Positions 9,908 to 18,298 of a stretch of DNA of 64,000 bases are shown here, piece by piece. Location of the stretch: contig NZ_BCSH01000017.1 in the NCBI RefSeq assembly GCF_001570765.1, positions 1 to 64,000 of the forward strand. Reading direction: 5' to 3'. Each line of letters opens with the position of its first letter. Position 1 is the stretch's first letter. This stretch comes from Nocardiopsis listeri NBRC 13360 (lineage in GTDB: Bacteria; Actinomycetota; Actinomycetes; Streptosporangiales; Streptosporangiaceae). Below the pieces are notes generated by a model. It ran no database searches, was not told where the DNA came from, and saw only the letters and a program-made list of their open reading frames with translations. Made by a program: the position numbers and the translations under genes.

Positions 9908-10447
9908 TCAGCCCACCAGCATGAGGAAGAACGCCCCCAGCACGAGCAGGACGATCGATCCCACGATGATCGCGGGCGATCCCACCGCCAGGATGAGCAC
10001 CTCGGCCGTCACCGCGCCACCCAGCGCCGCGAGCAGCCACGGCCACCGTGGTCGCGGCGCCCAATCGTGTCGACGTTCCCGGGCCACCGTCAGCCCCAGA
10101 CCCACCCCGATGAGCAGCCAGAACGCGAGGTGGGCGATGACGCGTACCTGCGGGTCCACGTAGTCGGCCATGCCCCCGACCACCATCACGTACAGGACCG
10201 TGGACGTTCCCAGACGCCAGAACCCCCGGCCGCGTTCGGCCCGCATGGTCTTGTTGCGCGCTCTGGTGGTGCGGCGGAATCCCTCGCCGACGACCGCCGT
10301 GGACTCCTCCGGAAGGGGCCGCACGCGGCTCTGGGGTGGGCGTCCGCTCGGCGCTCCCTCCGGGACGGGTGGAGGAGTGTACCCACCCGTGGGATCCGGT
10401 TCCTTCGGGTATTCGTATCCGCCTGACTGCTGAGGGGAGTCGGACAC
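9908..10447 (-). CDS. Four-helix membrane protein of unknown function
   Basis: I do not recognise this protein of about 179 residues. It has a Pro/Gly-rich cytoplasmic N-terminus (about 85 residues), a basic stretch (RRTTRARNKTMRAERGRGFW), then four predicted membrane helices in two closely spaced pairs. The GTG at 10447 lies behind an AAGGGG site; a GTG at 10468 is an alternative that adds seven residues. Upstream on the same strand is a 17-codon Trp-rich open frame with hairpins, so its expression might respond to tryptophan supply. No homology to a known Trp transporter is evident. Confidence 0.8.
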   Translation of the reverse strand: MSDSPQQSGGYEYPKEPDPTGGYTPPPVPEGAPSGRPPQSRVRPLPEESTAVVGEGFRRTTRARNKTMRAERGRGFWRLGTSTVLYVMVVGGMADYVDPQVRVIAHLAFWLLIGVGLGLTVARERRHDWAPRPRWPWLLAALGGAVTAEVLILAVGSPAIIVGSIVLLVLGAFFLMLVG

Positions 10448-10586
10448 TGCTACTGGTCGCCCCTTCACGTTCGTTTCGGCCCCGACCCGGACGGCCCGGA
10501 CGACGTATCGGGCTCTTACCCGGTCGGGTGTGCGGTCAAATCCCCCTCGCGATCACGGAGCGGAGTGTCCTGGGCGGACATGGCGA

Positions 10587-10616
10587 AGGGCCCGTCGACG
10601 ATGTCGAACGGGCCCT
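10587..10616 (-). terminator. Attenuator-like terminator hairpin downstream of the Trp-rich leader
   Basis: A 9-bp stem (10587-10595 with 10608-10616) lies between the leader peptide and the membrane-protein gene. A second hairpin (10625-10631 with 10643-10649, 7 bp) precedes it. Both stems contain the same GCCCGT/ACGGGC sequences, so arms could be exchanged between them. There is no T tract after the stem. Confidence 0.45.
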
Positions 10617-10661
10617 CCGAACGTGACGGGCTCCGCGTCGGTGCCCGTCAAGCCGGCCTGG

Positions 10662-10715
10662 TTACCACCAGGTCCAGCCGTTGTTCTTACGAGAGCTCTG
10701 CGCGTGCACGGTCAT
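10662..10715 (-). CDS. Trp-rich 17-residue leader peptide
   Basis: A 17-codon open frame, too short for usual gene calling, reads MTVHAQSSRKNNGWTWW and stops with TAA. Three of the last four residues are Trp. It has a proper ribosome site (AGAAAGG, 8 nt before ATG). A 6-bp hairpin (10657-10662 with 10667-10672) covers the last codons and the stop, and two further hairpins follow. This is the layout of a transcription-attenuation leader of the trp type. The downstream gene on the same strand encodes a membrane protein, not a Trp biosynthetic enzyme, so the target is unexpected. Attenuation itself is inferred. Confidence 0.55.
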   Translation of the reverse strand: MTVHAQSSRKNNGWTWW

Positions 10716-11614
10716 GGCATCTACCTTTCTTGGTGTTTCCAGCCCATCCCGGAACCAAGATGTCCTATCGCGGCAGAGTCCACAAGGTCCGAGGCCGAAT
10801 ATTCATCATTCCATGGCCTACGGTCGACCAAAGTTCGTGGCACCGGTTCCGAAATGACCACAGAAGACGGAATCGGCGCAGCTCAGGGCGGTTTCCGGCC
10901 CCTTCCTGGCGCGACACCGTCTCCGATGACCTGCAAAGACAAGTCCCTTGATAAGCAAAACAAGAAGAGGCCGACATAACGGAGAGCGACGGTACGGATA
11001 TTGCCACGGGGAGTATGGAAAACGACTCACGGAACCCGGTTCCCCTCGGGGCCGGCGCGTGTGGCGACGTCACGGCCGGGCGTCCGCATCCGCACATCAA
11101 CCCAGAAACCCCCACATAGCGGTACTTCCGCGACTCTTCACCAGAAGAGGGACGTCACTTTGAGTGATCATTCAAAAACCCGGTTCCATCCGGACGCGCG
11201 TCCCTGAGGCCCCGGCTACCCCCGTTTCGGACGCGACCAAACCCGAGTATGTGCCTGAACCTTTCTGCTCGCCACTCCTCTCCGTAGGGAGGTTCGAACG
11301 AGCGTGAGGCCGCCCATCCTCAACGCGGTCCCGGCCGCCAGAAGGCCGCGTGCCTCCCGATCGTCCCGCGATCGTTCGACGGGCCCGGTGAAACCCTCGG
11401 TGGCGGGTCACCACCGCAAGGATCCGGGTGGTCGATCCGAGGTCCCGAACCCATAGGCGTTGCGGCGCGTCGGTGGTTAGGCTGGGAACCGCATCGGCAC
11501 CACCCCGCCGCAGGGGATAGACGCTTCGCCGGTGACACTCGGGGCTCAGGTCCGGATGACCTCCCGCCGCAGGGAACAGCGAGCATGGCGTCCGGCCCCA
11601 TCACGAGCACGAGA
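10716..11614. other. Long stretch without a supported gene
   Basis: About 900 nt hold no reading frame with convincing protein character. The part 10780-11000 is AT-richer than the surroundings and may contain the promoter of the Trp-rich leader on the minus strand. A TAGGCT box at 11477 on the plus strand has no gene behind it. Confidence 0.4.
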
Positions 11615-11640
11615 AAGGGCCCGATCCGTGGATCGGGCCC
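11615..11640. terminator. Strong bidirectional terminator
   Basis: A perfect 11-bp stem (11615-11625 with 11630-11640, 4-nt loop) is followed on the plus strand by CTTTTTC. It lies beyond the tRNA-Ala gene and may insulate that gene from the region to its left. Confidence 0.75.
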
Positions 11641-11666
11641 TGCTCTTTTTCGGTCTTGGAGAACAA

Positions 11667-11701
11667 AGAAGTCGAAGGGAAGACGTACTTCCCTTCGACT
11701 T
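11667..11701 (-). terminator. Terminator of tRNA-Ala
   Basis: A perfect 15-bp inverted repeat (11667-11681 with 11687-11701, 5-nt loop) begins 12 nt after the 3' end of the tRNA gene in the minus direction. A T-rich flank follows on that strand. Confidence 0.8.
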
Positions 11702-11712
11702 CCCCTCTTCGG

Positions 11713-11786
11713 TGGAGCTGAGGGGATTTGAACCCCTGACCCCCTCGATGCGAACGAGGTGCGCTACCGGTCTGCGCCACAGCCCC
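11713..11786 (-). tRNA. tRNA-Ala(CGC)
   Basis: The 74-nt gene folds as a cloverleaf. The acceptor stem is GGGGCTG with CAGCTCC (one wobble), the anticodon stem CCTCG/CGAGG encloses the loop TTCGCAT with anticodon CGC for Ala codon GCG, and the T arm contains GGTTCAAATCC. CCA is not encoded. Confidence 0.96.
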
Positions 11787-11854
11787 GAAGACGTGACCAA
11801 CTTTAGCAGGAAAGTTCGAGTGGTCCGAACGCCCGACCGGGCGTTCGGACCGGG

Positions 11855-12511
11855 TCAGTCCCCGGCGGCCCTCAGGCGGGCGTCCGCGTACTGGTCGTAG
11901 ACCTGACTGCGGCGCTCCTGGAGTGCGATCACCTTGGCCAGACGCTGGGCCTCCCGTGCCTCGTGCTCCTGTCGGTCACGGTCCCGACGTGCGCGCAGGT
12001 AGGCCTGGCGGCGTGCCTTGAGGCGGGCCTGACGCTGTTCGGCGTCGACCTTGGCCGCCTCCCGGAGCAGTGCGAGGTGTCCGACGAGCAACAGGATCGG
12101 CGGCGCGATCACCCACCAGGGACCGAGACCGAAGGCGACGGCCACGATGGTGGCGACGTTGAGCAGGGTGAGCGCACTGGTGCGCCGACGACGACGGGCG
12201 ATGATCCGGGCCCGGGGTTCGGGTACGGGCGTCCCGCCCCGTTCCACGGAACGAGGCTCCTCGGACTCCTGCGCCGCGTGCCCTCGGCGGGCCCGCGGCC
12301 GGGTGATGACTCGGGTCTCGGTGAGATCCGGGTCATCCTCGTCCGCGTCTTCCTCCTCGAACGACTCGTCGACCTCGTCGGTGTCCGGCTCGGCGTCCTC
12401 GCGCCGGGTCTCCTCGTGGGTCGGCTCGACCGCGTCCTTGCGCAACAGCATCGGCACCAGGACGATGAGCCAGACCACCACGATGGCGAGGTACAGGGGA
12501 GAGCTGCTCAT
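11855..12511 (-). CDS. glpR: GlpR, membrane receptor of the gephyrin-like protein Glp
   Basis: This protein of 218 residues opens with a membrane helix (SSSPLYLAIVVVWLIVLVPMLLR), followed by an acidic Asp/Glu-rich linker, a basic segment and a second hydrophobic hairpin (about residues 117-150), and ends in a long charged helix rich in Arg, Glu and Ala. This layout and the synteny (GNAT, mog, moaC, glp, galU in order) match GlpR. GlpR was described in Corynebacterium as the membrane partner of Glp linking divisome and polar growth. ATG at 12511 follows GGAGGGG; a GTG at 12514 is an alternative. Assignment rests on architecture and context. Confidence 0.8.
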   Translation of the reverse strand: MSSSPLYLAIVVVWLIVLVPMLLRKDAVEPTHEETRREDAEPDTDEVDESFEEEDADEDDPDLTETRVITRPRARRGHAAQESEEPRSVERGGTPVPEPRARIIARRRRRTSALTLLNVATIVAVAFGLGPWWVIAPPILLLVGHLALLREAAKVDAEQRQARLKARRQAYLRARRDRDRQEHEAREAQRLAKVIALQERRSQVYDQYADARLRAAGD

Positions 12512-12915
12512 CACCCCTCCTCACGATGACGGCCACTGAACGTTGATCGACACTTCGTCGACACCGCGCCGCGTGTACATGAACACTGCCTCGGGGGTAC
12601 CGACGCCCCCCGGCCCGGTACCGTTCCTACTCCCTGCCGGAGCCGGAACGAATCCCGTGTGCCATATCCACGCGCTGCCCGCATCGTCAATGCGTCTATG
12701 TTCCGCACGGTACGACCCCGTGTCCATAAATGCGCCGCATTCCGACCGGAGTGTCGCAAGATTGTGGACCTTCAGTTTCGGTCGCCCCGCCCCTCCGGAA
12801 GAAATCGCAGGTCAGATGGTGACTGCGGAGCGCAGTGCCAATTCAACGCAAAGTAATGAATCAATGTGCTTAAAGTGAGGTTTAGGCTTCGGATGCATCC
12901 GTGATGCTGTCACGT
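12512..12915. other. Gene-free stretch between glpR and the acetyltransferase gene
   Basis: No protein-like frame is supported on either strand. The right half (12690-12900) is AT-richer than average and probably carries the glpR promoter. A 111-codon open frame at 12543-12878 has no ribosome site or protein character. Confidence 0.45.
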
Positions 12916-13635
12916 TCAGTTCGGTCCCGGGTTCGGACTCGCCGGATCACGTGGATCCTCGTCGCCGTTCGGGCCATGTGGCCCCAATGCGGAACCGGGG
13001 CCGGAACCACCCTCCAAGGTCGGACCGGAAGTCCCCCCGTCGTACCAACGACGCAAAACCCCCCGGGGCACCTCCTCCGCGGTGAGCCCATAACAAATAT
13101 GGTCCCGCCAGGCCCCGTCGATGTGCAGCTGTCTGCGCCGCACGCCCTCATCCCGGAAACCGAGTTTGGTGACCACGCGTCTGCTGGCCCTGTTCTCGGG
13201 TCGGATATTGGCCTCGATCCGGTGCAGTCCGACGTTGAAGAAGGAGTGGTCGACGGCCAACGCGACCGCGGTCGGGGTGATGCCCCGCCCCGCGTAGGCG
13301 CTGTCGATCCAGTAACCGACCTGTGCCGATCTGGCCGAACCCCACACGATGGCGCCCACCGTGAGCTGTCCCACGAAACGGTCGTCGTAGGTGACCGCCC
13401 AGGGCATGGACAACCCCTGTCGCGCCTCACCGCGGATGGCCTGGATCATCGCGACGTAGGGGGAGATCCCGGTGGTGCGCAACGGCATCTCCGGGTAGGT
13501 GGGCTCCCACGGCCGCAGCCACTCGGCGTTGCGGGCACGGGTGTCACGCAGGGCGGAGGCGTCGCGTAGGCGCAGTGGGCGAAGCGCGATCGAACCCTCC
13601 CTCAGGGTGACCGGCCACCTCTGTCTGCGATTCAC
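12916..13635 (-). CDS. GNAT N-acetyltransferase, RimJ/RimL-like
   Basis: This 239-residue protein of the GCN5 superfamily would transfer an acetyl group to a protein N-terminus or small molecule. The fold is visible as SIALRPLRLRDA at the N-terminus, GQLTVGAIVWGSARSAQVGYWI, the acetyl-CoA pyrophosphate loop DSAYAGRGITPTAV and the HRIEANIRPENRAS motif typical of RimJ/RimL. The C-terminal 40 residues are Gly/Pro-rich and likely disordered. GTG at 13635 is preferred because GGAGGG lies 6 nt before it; the longer frame to 13794 adds 53 doubtful residues. A RimJ-like gene at this place is a constant of the glp locus. The substrate is unknown. Confidence 0.9.
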   Translation of the reverse strand: MNRRQRWPVTLREGSIALRPLRLRDASALRDTRARNAEWLRPWEPTYPEMPLRTTGISPYVAMIQAIRGEARQGLSMPWAVTYDDRFVGQLTVGAIVWGSARSAQVGYWIDSAYAGRGITPTAVALAVDHSFFNVGLHRIEANIRPENRASRRVVTKLGFRDEGVRRRQLHIDGAWRDHICYGLTAEEVPRGVLRRWYDGGTSGPTLEGGSGPGSALGPHGPNGDEDPRDPASPNPGPN

Positions 13636-13887
13636 GTCGTCCCTCCGTGGCCCTGTGCACCACTCGGCGCGGGTACGCCACCGGGCCCCGGGGCGTGGCC
13701 ACGCCCGGTACCGGTGAGCCCTTCCAGTATTCCACCCCTGGGGACGTGCGGTAGCGGGTGTCACCTCCGCCACACAGGAATCGGATGATTCCAAACTCCA
13801 TTCACTCCTGCACCGAAAACCGTACTAGGGTCAAGGAATTCTCTGCTTCCGGAATGCCCGGGATGTGATTGTGGTCATTACCGGGTC

Positions 13888-14412
13888 TCATTCCGACCGG
13901 GGGTGGTCACCGCCACGCATCTGGTCGATCGCGTGGCCCAGAACGGGTGCCAGCACGTCCATTCCGTCGCCCACACCGCCTCGGGACCCGGGCAGGTTCA
14001 CCACGAGCATGCTGTGTCCATCCCGCTCCACGACCCCCGCCAGGCCTCGGGAGAGGATCGCGGTGGGCACTCCCTTGTCGCGCCCCGCGGCGCGCAGCGC
14101 CTCGGGGATGCCCGGTACCTCGAAGGCCAGCAGTGGACGGGTGGCCTCGGGGGTGCGGTCCTGCGGGGTGAGACCGGTGCCACCCGTGGTCAGCACGGCG
14201 TCGACGCCCTCATGGTGCGCACGCAACAACGCCTGGGCCACCGGCGGACCATCCGGCACCACCCAGGGTCCCACCACCGTGAAGTCCAGGCCGCGCAGAC
14301 GCTCCACGATCACCGGCCCGGAGCGGTCCGGGTAGACCCCGGCGGCCGCCCGGTTCGAGGCGGTGACCACGGCGACCCGACGCGAAGAGCGTTCGTTCGG
14401 CTCAGTCGCCAC
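13888..14412 (-). CDS. mog: Molybdopterin adenylyltransferase MogA/MoaB family
   Basis: This protein of about 174 residues adenylylates molybdopterin before molybdenum insertion. The MPT-binding signature TTGGTGLTPQDRTPEAT is intact, and MLVVNLPGSRGGVGDGMDVL lies near the C-terminus as in MogA/MoaB. The GTG start at 14412 overlaps the end of moaC by 11 nt, pointing to translational coupling; a start at 14436 is possible. It sits between moaC and the RimJ-like gene in the Moco/Glp operon. Confidence 0.92.
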   Translation of the reverse strand: MATEPNERSSRRVAVVTASNRAAAGVYPDRSGPVIVERLRGLDFTVVGPWVVPDGPPVAQALLRAHHEGVDAVLTTGGTGLTPQDRTPEATRPLLAFEVPGIPEALRAAGRDKGVPTAILSRGLAGVVERDGHSMLVVNLPGSRGGVGDGMDVLAPVLGHAIDQMRGGDHPRSE

Positions 14413-14905
14413 GCTTCCAGTGCCCCTTCTTCCCACCGAGCTTCTCCTCGACCCTGACCGCGGTGACCTCGGCCTCCGGGTCGATGGCCTTGACCATGTC
14501 GACCAGGCCGAGCGCCGCGGTCATCACGCAGGTGAGCGCCTCCATCTCGACGCCCGTGCGGTCCGCGGTACGGACCGTGGCGGAGATGTCCACGCCGTCG
14601 TCGAGGACCCTCAGGTCCACGTCGACACCGTGCACCGCGATGGGGTGGCACAGCGGCACCAGGTCGGGGGTGCGTTTGGCGCCCTGGATGCCGGCGATGC
14701 GCGCGACCGCGAGGGCGTCGCCCTTGGGCACCTCGCCGTCGCGCAGGGCGGCGACGGTCGCGGCGCTGAGCAGGACCCGGCCGGTGGCGGTCGCGCTGCG
14801 GGCGCCGACGTCCTTGCGGGAGACGTCGACCATGCGCGCGGCGCCGGACTCGTCGAGATGGGTCATGCCGGAGGGGTGCGCCTCCGTCTTCGGGGTGTCG
14901 GTCAT
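14402..14905 (-). CDS. moaC: Cyclic pyranopterin monophosphate synthase MoaC
   Basis: MoaC carries out the second half of the first step of molybdenum cofactor synthesis, closing the cyclic phosphate of cPMP. From the ATG at 14905 it has 167 residues, the family length. Signatures are THLDESGAARMVDVS, RIAGIQGAKRTPDLVPLCHPI (the active-site stretch with the conserved His) and the C-terminal GVEMEALTCVMTAALGLVDM followed by KAID and KKGHWK. Longer upstream starts add Arg-rich residues unlike the family. MoaA is not in the window. Confidence 0.94.
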   Translation of the reverse strand: MTDTPKTEAHPSGMTHLDESGAARMVDVSRKDVGARSATATGRVLLSAATVAALRDGEVPKGDALAVARIAGIQGAKRTPDLVPLCHPIAVHGVDVDLRVLDDGVDISATVRTADRTGVEMEALTCVMTAALGLVDMVKAIDPEAEVTAVRVEEKLGGKKGHWKRGD

Positions 14906-15037
14906 CGGGGTCACCCGTCGTCTTCGCGTGTGGACCACGCGGCCCATCGGTGCGCGGGCCGCGTGGGGCGCGCGGCGGCGCGTCCCACGCATGACCGTAC
15001 TCCTCCACGGTGACAACGGCGCGGAGACCGCCTCGGG

Positions 15038-16267
15038 TCAGTGCCCGGGCAAGGTCAGGACCTCCGCGATCGCACCCGCCGGCAGCTCCGTGACCTCCTC
15101 CGGAACGACGAGGAGCCCGTTGGCGTCGGCCAGCGCGGACAACTGATGCGAACCCTGTCGGGCCGCGGGCGAGACGGTGTGCGCCACTTCGGTGCCGGGG
15201 GCCGCCGGCGACAGTACGGCGCGCAGGTAGGAACGTCGACCCTTCGGCGAGGTGACCGCGGTGGACAGTCGGGCGCGCACGGCCGGCAGGGGCGTGGGGT
15301 CGAGACCGCGCAGCTTCCGCAGCACCGGCCGTACGAACATCTGGAAGGAGACGAAGGCGCTCACCGGGTTGCCCGGCAGCGTGACGATGGGGGTCTTGTC
15401 CGGGCCGATCGTGCCGTATCCCTGGGGTTTGCCCGGCTGCATGGCCACCGAGGTGAACTCGACGGTGCCCTGCCTGCCCAGCACCTCCTTGACCACGTCG
15501 TAGGCGCCCATGCTGACGCCACCGGTGGTGACGACGATGTCGGCGCGCAGCAGCAACCCCTCCAGGGCGTCACGGACGCTGACCGGGTCGTCGCCGACGA
15601 AGCCGTGGCGGTGCACCTCGCCACCGGCCTCCTTCGCGGCGGCCGCGATCATGTAGCTGTTCGACTCGTAGATCTGGCCGGCGCCGAGCGGGTGCCCGGG
15701 TTCCACCAGTTCCTCGCCGGTGGACAGGACCACGACCCTGGGGCGGGGAACGGCCGGGACGGTCCGGCGGCCGACGGCGGCGAGCACACCCATCTCCCCC
15801 GCTCCGATGAGGGTCCCGGCGCTCAGCACACGCGCGCCCGCCTCGACGTCCTCACCGCTCCGGCGCACGAACCGCCCGGGCGTGGCCGGACGCTCGACGA
15901 GGACCTCCACGCTCCCACCGTCGGTCCACTCGACCGGGACGATGGCGTCGGCGCCCGTGGGCATGGGGGCGCCGGTCATGATGCGCGCGCACAGGCCGGG
16001 GCGGATCGCGCTCGGGGACGGATCGCCCGCCGGGATGTCGGCCACCACCGGCAACCTGACCGGAGAGTCGGGCGAGGCGTGTTCCAGGTCGCCGGAGTGG
16101 ACGGCGTAACCGTCCATCGATGAGTTGTCGAAGCCTGGCAGGGACACCTCGGAGACCACCGGTTCGGCGAGTACCGTCCCGTGGGCCCGGAGCAGGTCGA
16201 GCTCCGTCGCCTCGGGCACGGCGACCAGCGCCAGCAGATCGGAGACGTGCTGTTCGACGCTCTTCAT
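15038..16267 (-). CDS. glp: Gephyrin-like molybdotransferase Glp (MoeA family)
   Basis: This 409-residue MoeA-family protein would insert molybdate into adenylylated molybdopterin; actinobacterial Glp is also a cell-division factor that binds FtsZ and GlpR. MoeA landmarks are LPGFDNSSMDGYAV, ARIMTGAPMPTGADAIVPVE, the domain III TTGGVSMGAYDVV and the TLPGNPVSAFVSFQMFVRP loop. The ATG follows GGAGGGACCCC. It lies downstream of galU and upstream of moaC in one minus-strand run. Whether the cell also has a dedicated MoeA is not visible, so a purely enzymatic role cannot be excluded. Confidence 0.93.
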   Translation of the reverse strand: MKSVEQHVSDLLALVAVPEATELDLLRAHGTVLAEPVVSEVSLPGFDNSSMDGYAVHSGDLEHASPDSPVRLPVVADIPAGDPSPSAIRPGLCARIMTGAPMPTGADAIVPVEWTDGGSVEVLVERPATPGRFVRRSGEDVEAGARVLSAGTLIGAGEMGVLAAVGRRTVPAVPRPRVVVLSTGEELVEPGHPLGAGQIYESNSYMIAAAAKEAGGEVHRHGFVGDDPVSVRDALEGLLLRADIVVTTGGVSMGAYDVVKEVLGRQGTVEFTSVAMQPGKPQGYGTIGPDKTPIVTLPGNPVSAFVSFQMFVRPVLRKLRGLDPTPLPAVRARLSTAVTSPKGRRSYLRAVLSPAAPGTEVAHTVSPAARQGSHQLSALADANGLLVVPEEVTELPAGAIAEVLTLPGH

Positions 16268-16368
16268 GGGGTCCCTCCGGTCGGTGGTACGCGCTGGGAA
16301 CGGTCCACCCGTGTGGTCCGCCCCCGCCCCATTGTGACCGTTGACACCGGTGGGGCGCGCCGGGCGGG

Positions 16369-17316
16369 TCAGCTCCGGCCGGTGCGGTCGTGGCGGTCGT
16401 GGCGGTCGACGAACTCGCGCAGCCAGGGCAGGAGCTCCTCGGCCAGGTCCGGTCGCCGGAAGGCGAAGTCGACCACGGTGCGGATGTAGTCGGCCTTGTT
16501 TCCGGTGTCGTAGCGCTGTCCCCGCAGCAGGACCCCCCGTACGCCACCGCCCTCCTCGGGCTTGGTGCGGGTGAGTTCGAGCAGGGCGTCCGTCAGCTGG
16601 ATCTCACCGCCGCGCCCCGGCGGGGTCCGGTGCAGGACCTCGAAGACCGCGGGGTCGCAAACGTAGCGACCGATGATCGCCCAACGGCTGGGCGCCTCCT
16701 CCCGAGAGGGCTTCTCCACCAGGTCGGTGACCGTGACGACGTCCTCCTCCCCGGTGGGTTCCACCGCGGCGCAACCATAGAGGGAGACCTGTTCGGGCTC
16801 GACCTCCATGAGCGCCACGACGCTGCCTCCGTGTTCGCGACGCACCTCGATCATGCGACGCAGCAGATCGGCGGTCTCGATCAGGTCGTCGCCCAGCAGC
16901 ACGGCGAAGGGGTTGTCGCCCACGTGCGCCTCCGCGCACAGCACCGCGTGCCCGAGCCCGCGGGGCTCGCCCTGGCGGACGTAGTGGACCTGGGCGAGGT
17001 CACTGGACTCACGGACCGAACGTAGCCGCTCCACGTCGCCCTTGGCCTCGAGAGCGACCTCCAGCTCGTAGGCGCGGTCGAAGTGGTCCTCGATGGAACG
17101 CTTGCTGCGCCCGGTGATCATGAGGACGTCATGGAGACCCGACTCCACCGCCTCCTCCACGACGTACTGGATCGCGGGCTTGTCCACGATCGGCAGCATC
17201 TCCTTGGGAGTGGCCTTGGTCGCGGGCAGGAAACGGGTGCCCAGACCCGCCGCGGGAACGACCGCCTTGGTCACGGAAGGGGTCGGGGGACGCGTCTGGT
17301 CGATGTCGGCGCTCAT
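16369..17316 (-). CDS. galU: UTP--glucose-1-phosphate uridylyltransferase GalU
   Basis: This 315-residue enzyme makes UDP-glucose from UTP and glucose-1-phosphate for polysaccharide, trehalose and envelope precursors. The nucleotide-binding GLGTRFLPATKATPKEML signature, DKPAIQYVVEEAVESG, the metal site region VLLGDDLI and VEKPSREEAPS are typical of bacterial GalU. The ATG at 17316 has no ribosome site. A TAAAGT box ends 8 nt upstream, which suggests a leaderless mRNA. It is the first gene of the minus-strand galU-glp-moaC-mog group. Confidence 0.96.
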   Translation of the reverse strand: MSADIDQTRPPTPSVTKAVVPAAGLGTRFLPATKATPKEMLPIVDKPAIQYVVEEAVESGLHDVLMITGRSKRSIEDHFDRAYELEVALEAKGDVERLRSVRESSDLAQVHYVRQGEPRGLGHAVLCAEAHVGDNPFAVLLGDDLIETADLLRRMIEVRREHGGSVVALMEVEPEQVSLYGCAAVEPTGEEDVVTVTDLVEKPSREEAPSRWAIIGRYVCDPAVFEVLHRTPPGRGGEIQLTDALLELTRTKPEEGGGVRGVLLRGQRYDTGNKADYIRTVVDFAFRRPDLAEELLPWLREFVDRHDRHDRTGRS

Positions 17317-17324
17317 GGTCAGGC

Positions 17325-17330
17325 ACTTTA
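17325..17330 (-). promoter_or_regulatory. Candidate -10 box of galU (leaderless)
   Basis: TAAAGT on the minus strand is 8 nt before the galU ATG and no Shine-Dalgarno sequence is present, so transcription probably begins close to the start codon. Confidence 0.45.
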
Positions 17331-17475
17331 GGGCAGAGCGAGCCGTTCTCGTGCTCGCTCCACGGACGTGGCGACGAGAAGTCCCCGCGCTTTCGGGAGA
17401 ATGCGGAGAAAACGCCACCTGGAGTTCACCCGGGTCGACGTACCGGCGTTCCCGGGCCATACGGAACGGCGGTGC

Positions 17476-17481
17476 CACACT
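17476..17481 (+). promoter_or_regulatory. Candidate -10 box of the 5-formyl-THF cyclo-ligase gene
   Basis: CACACT ends 7 nt before the ATG at 17489, the same spacing as the other leaderless candidates here. The hexamer is only a loose match to TANNNT. Confidence 0.3.
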
Positions 17482-17488
17482 GGGGCGC

Positions 17489-18154
17489 ATGGGTGATCCG
17501 AACGGCCGCGACCGGGCCGACAAGCGCGCGCTACGTGAGCGTCTCCTCGCCGAGCGTCGGAGGCGGGGACCGCGGGAGCGCGACCGTGTGGGAGCGAGGA
17601 TCCGCGACGTCCTGATGGGCCTGCCCTGGCCGGCGATGGGCGGGACCGTGGCCTGTTACTACTCGGTCGGCGGTGAACCCGACACGCGCGGGCTCGTGCA
17701 CGCGCTGTGGAAGCGCGGGACGTACGTCCTGCTACCGATCTTCCTCCCGGACCACACCCTGGACTGGGCGTCCTTCGACGGCCCCGACTCTCTCGCACCG
17801 TCCGGGCACGGGCTGGTGGAACCCACCGGGCACCGCTACGGGCCCGAGGTGCTGGGCCGCGTGGACGCGGTGATCTGTCCGGCCCTGGCCGTGGACCGTC
17901 ACGGTGTGCGCATGGGACGGGGGGCGGGCTGCTACGACCGCGCCTTGGCGCACAAGGGCCCGCACACCCCGGCGATCGCGGTGGTCCACGACGAGGAGTT
18001 CGTCGCGGAGCTGCCCTCGGAGCCCCATGATCGGCCCGTGGACGGGGTGGTCACTCCGGGTGGCGGACTGCACTCGTTCGACCCCGCGGCAACGGTCCGG
18101 CCCGACGGAGGCCGTGGCCGGAGCGGGTCCGGGCCGGGGTCGAGCGGGGATTAA
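17489..18154 (+). CDS. 5-formyltetrahydrofolate cyclo-ligase
   Basis: This 221-residue ATP-dependent enzyme converts 5-formyl-THF to 5,10-methenyl-THF and returns it to the folate pool. Family marks are the basic KRALRERLLAERRR helix, ACYYSVGGEPDT, VDAVICPALAVDRHGVRMGRGAGCYDRAL (the nucleotide and folate site) and AVVHDEEFVAELP. The C-terminal 20 residues are Gly/Ser-rich. It is divergent from galU. The ATG at 17489 removes an upstream open stretch antisense to galU. Confidence 0.93.
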   Translation: MGDPNGRDRADKRALRERLLAERRRRGPRERDRVGARIRDVLMGLPWPAMGGTVACYYSVGGEPDTRGLVHALWKRGTYVLLPIFLPDHTLDWASFDGPDSLAPSGHGLVEPTGHRYGPEVLGRVDAVICPALAVDRHGVRMGRGAGCYDRALAHKGPHTPAIAVVHDEEFVAELPSEPHDRPVDGVVTPGGGLHSFDPAATVRPDGGRGRSGSGPGSSGD

Positions 18155-18298
18155 GCGATCACACCGGGACGTTGTCGCTTGCGGTGCCCATCCCCATCGA
18201 TGACCCCTCCGGATGAGGGGCGGTCGCGGCCGTGGCCGGCGAACGCGTACTATTTAGCAGTCAACGGGTGAGAGTGCCAGCAAGGAGGACCCGGAACA

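Noticed and set aside
12543-12878. 111-codon plus-strand ORF between glpR and the acetyltransferase gene
   Set aside because: It has no ribosome site, no recognisable domain and an unusual residue mix, and it begins within the glpR promoter region.
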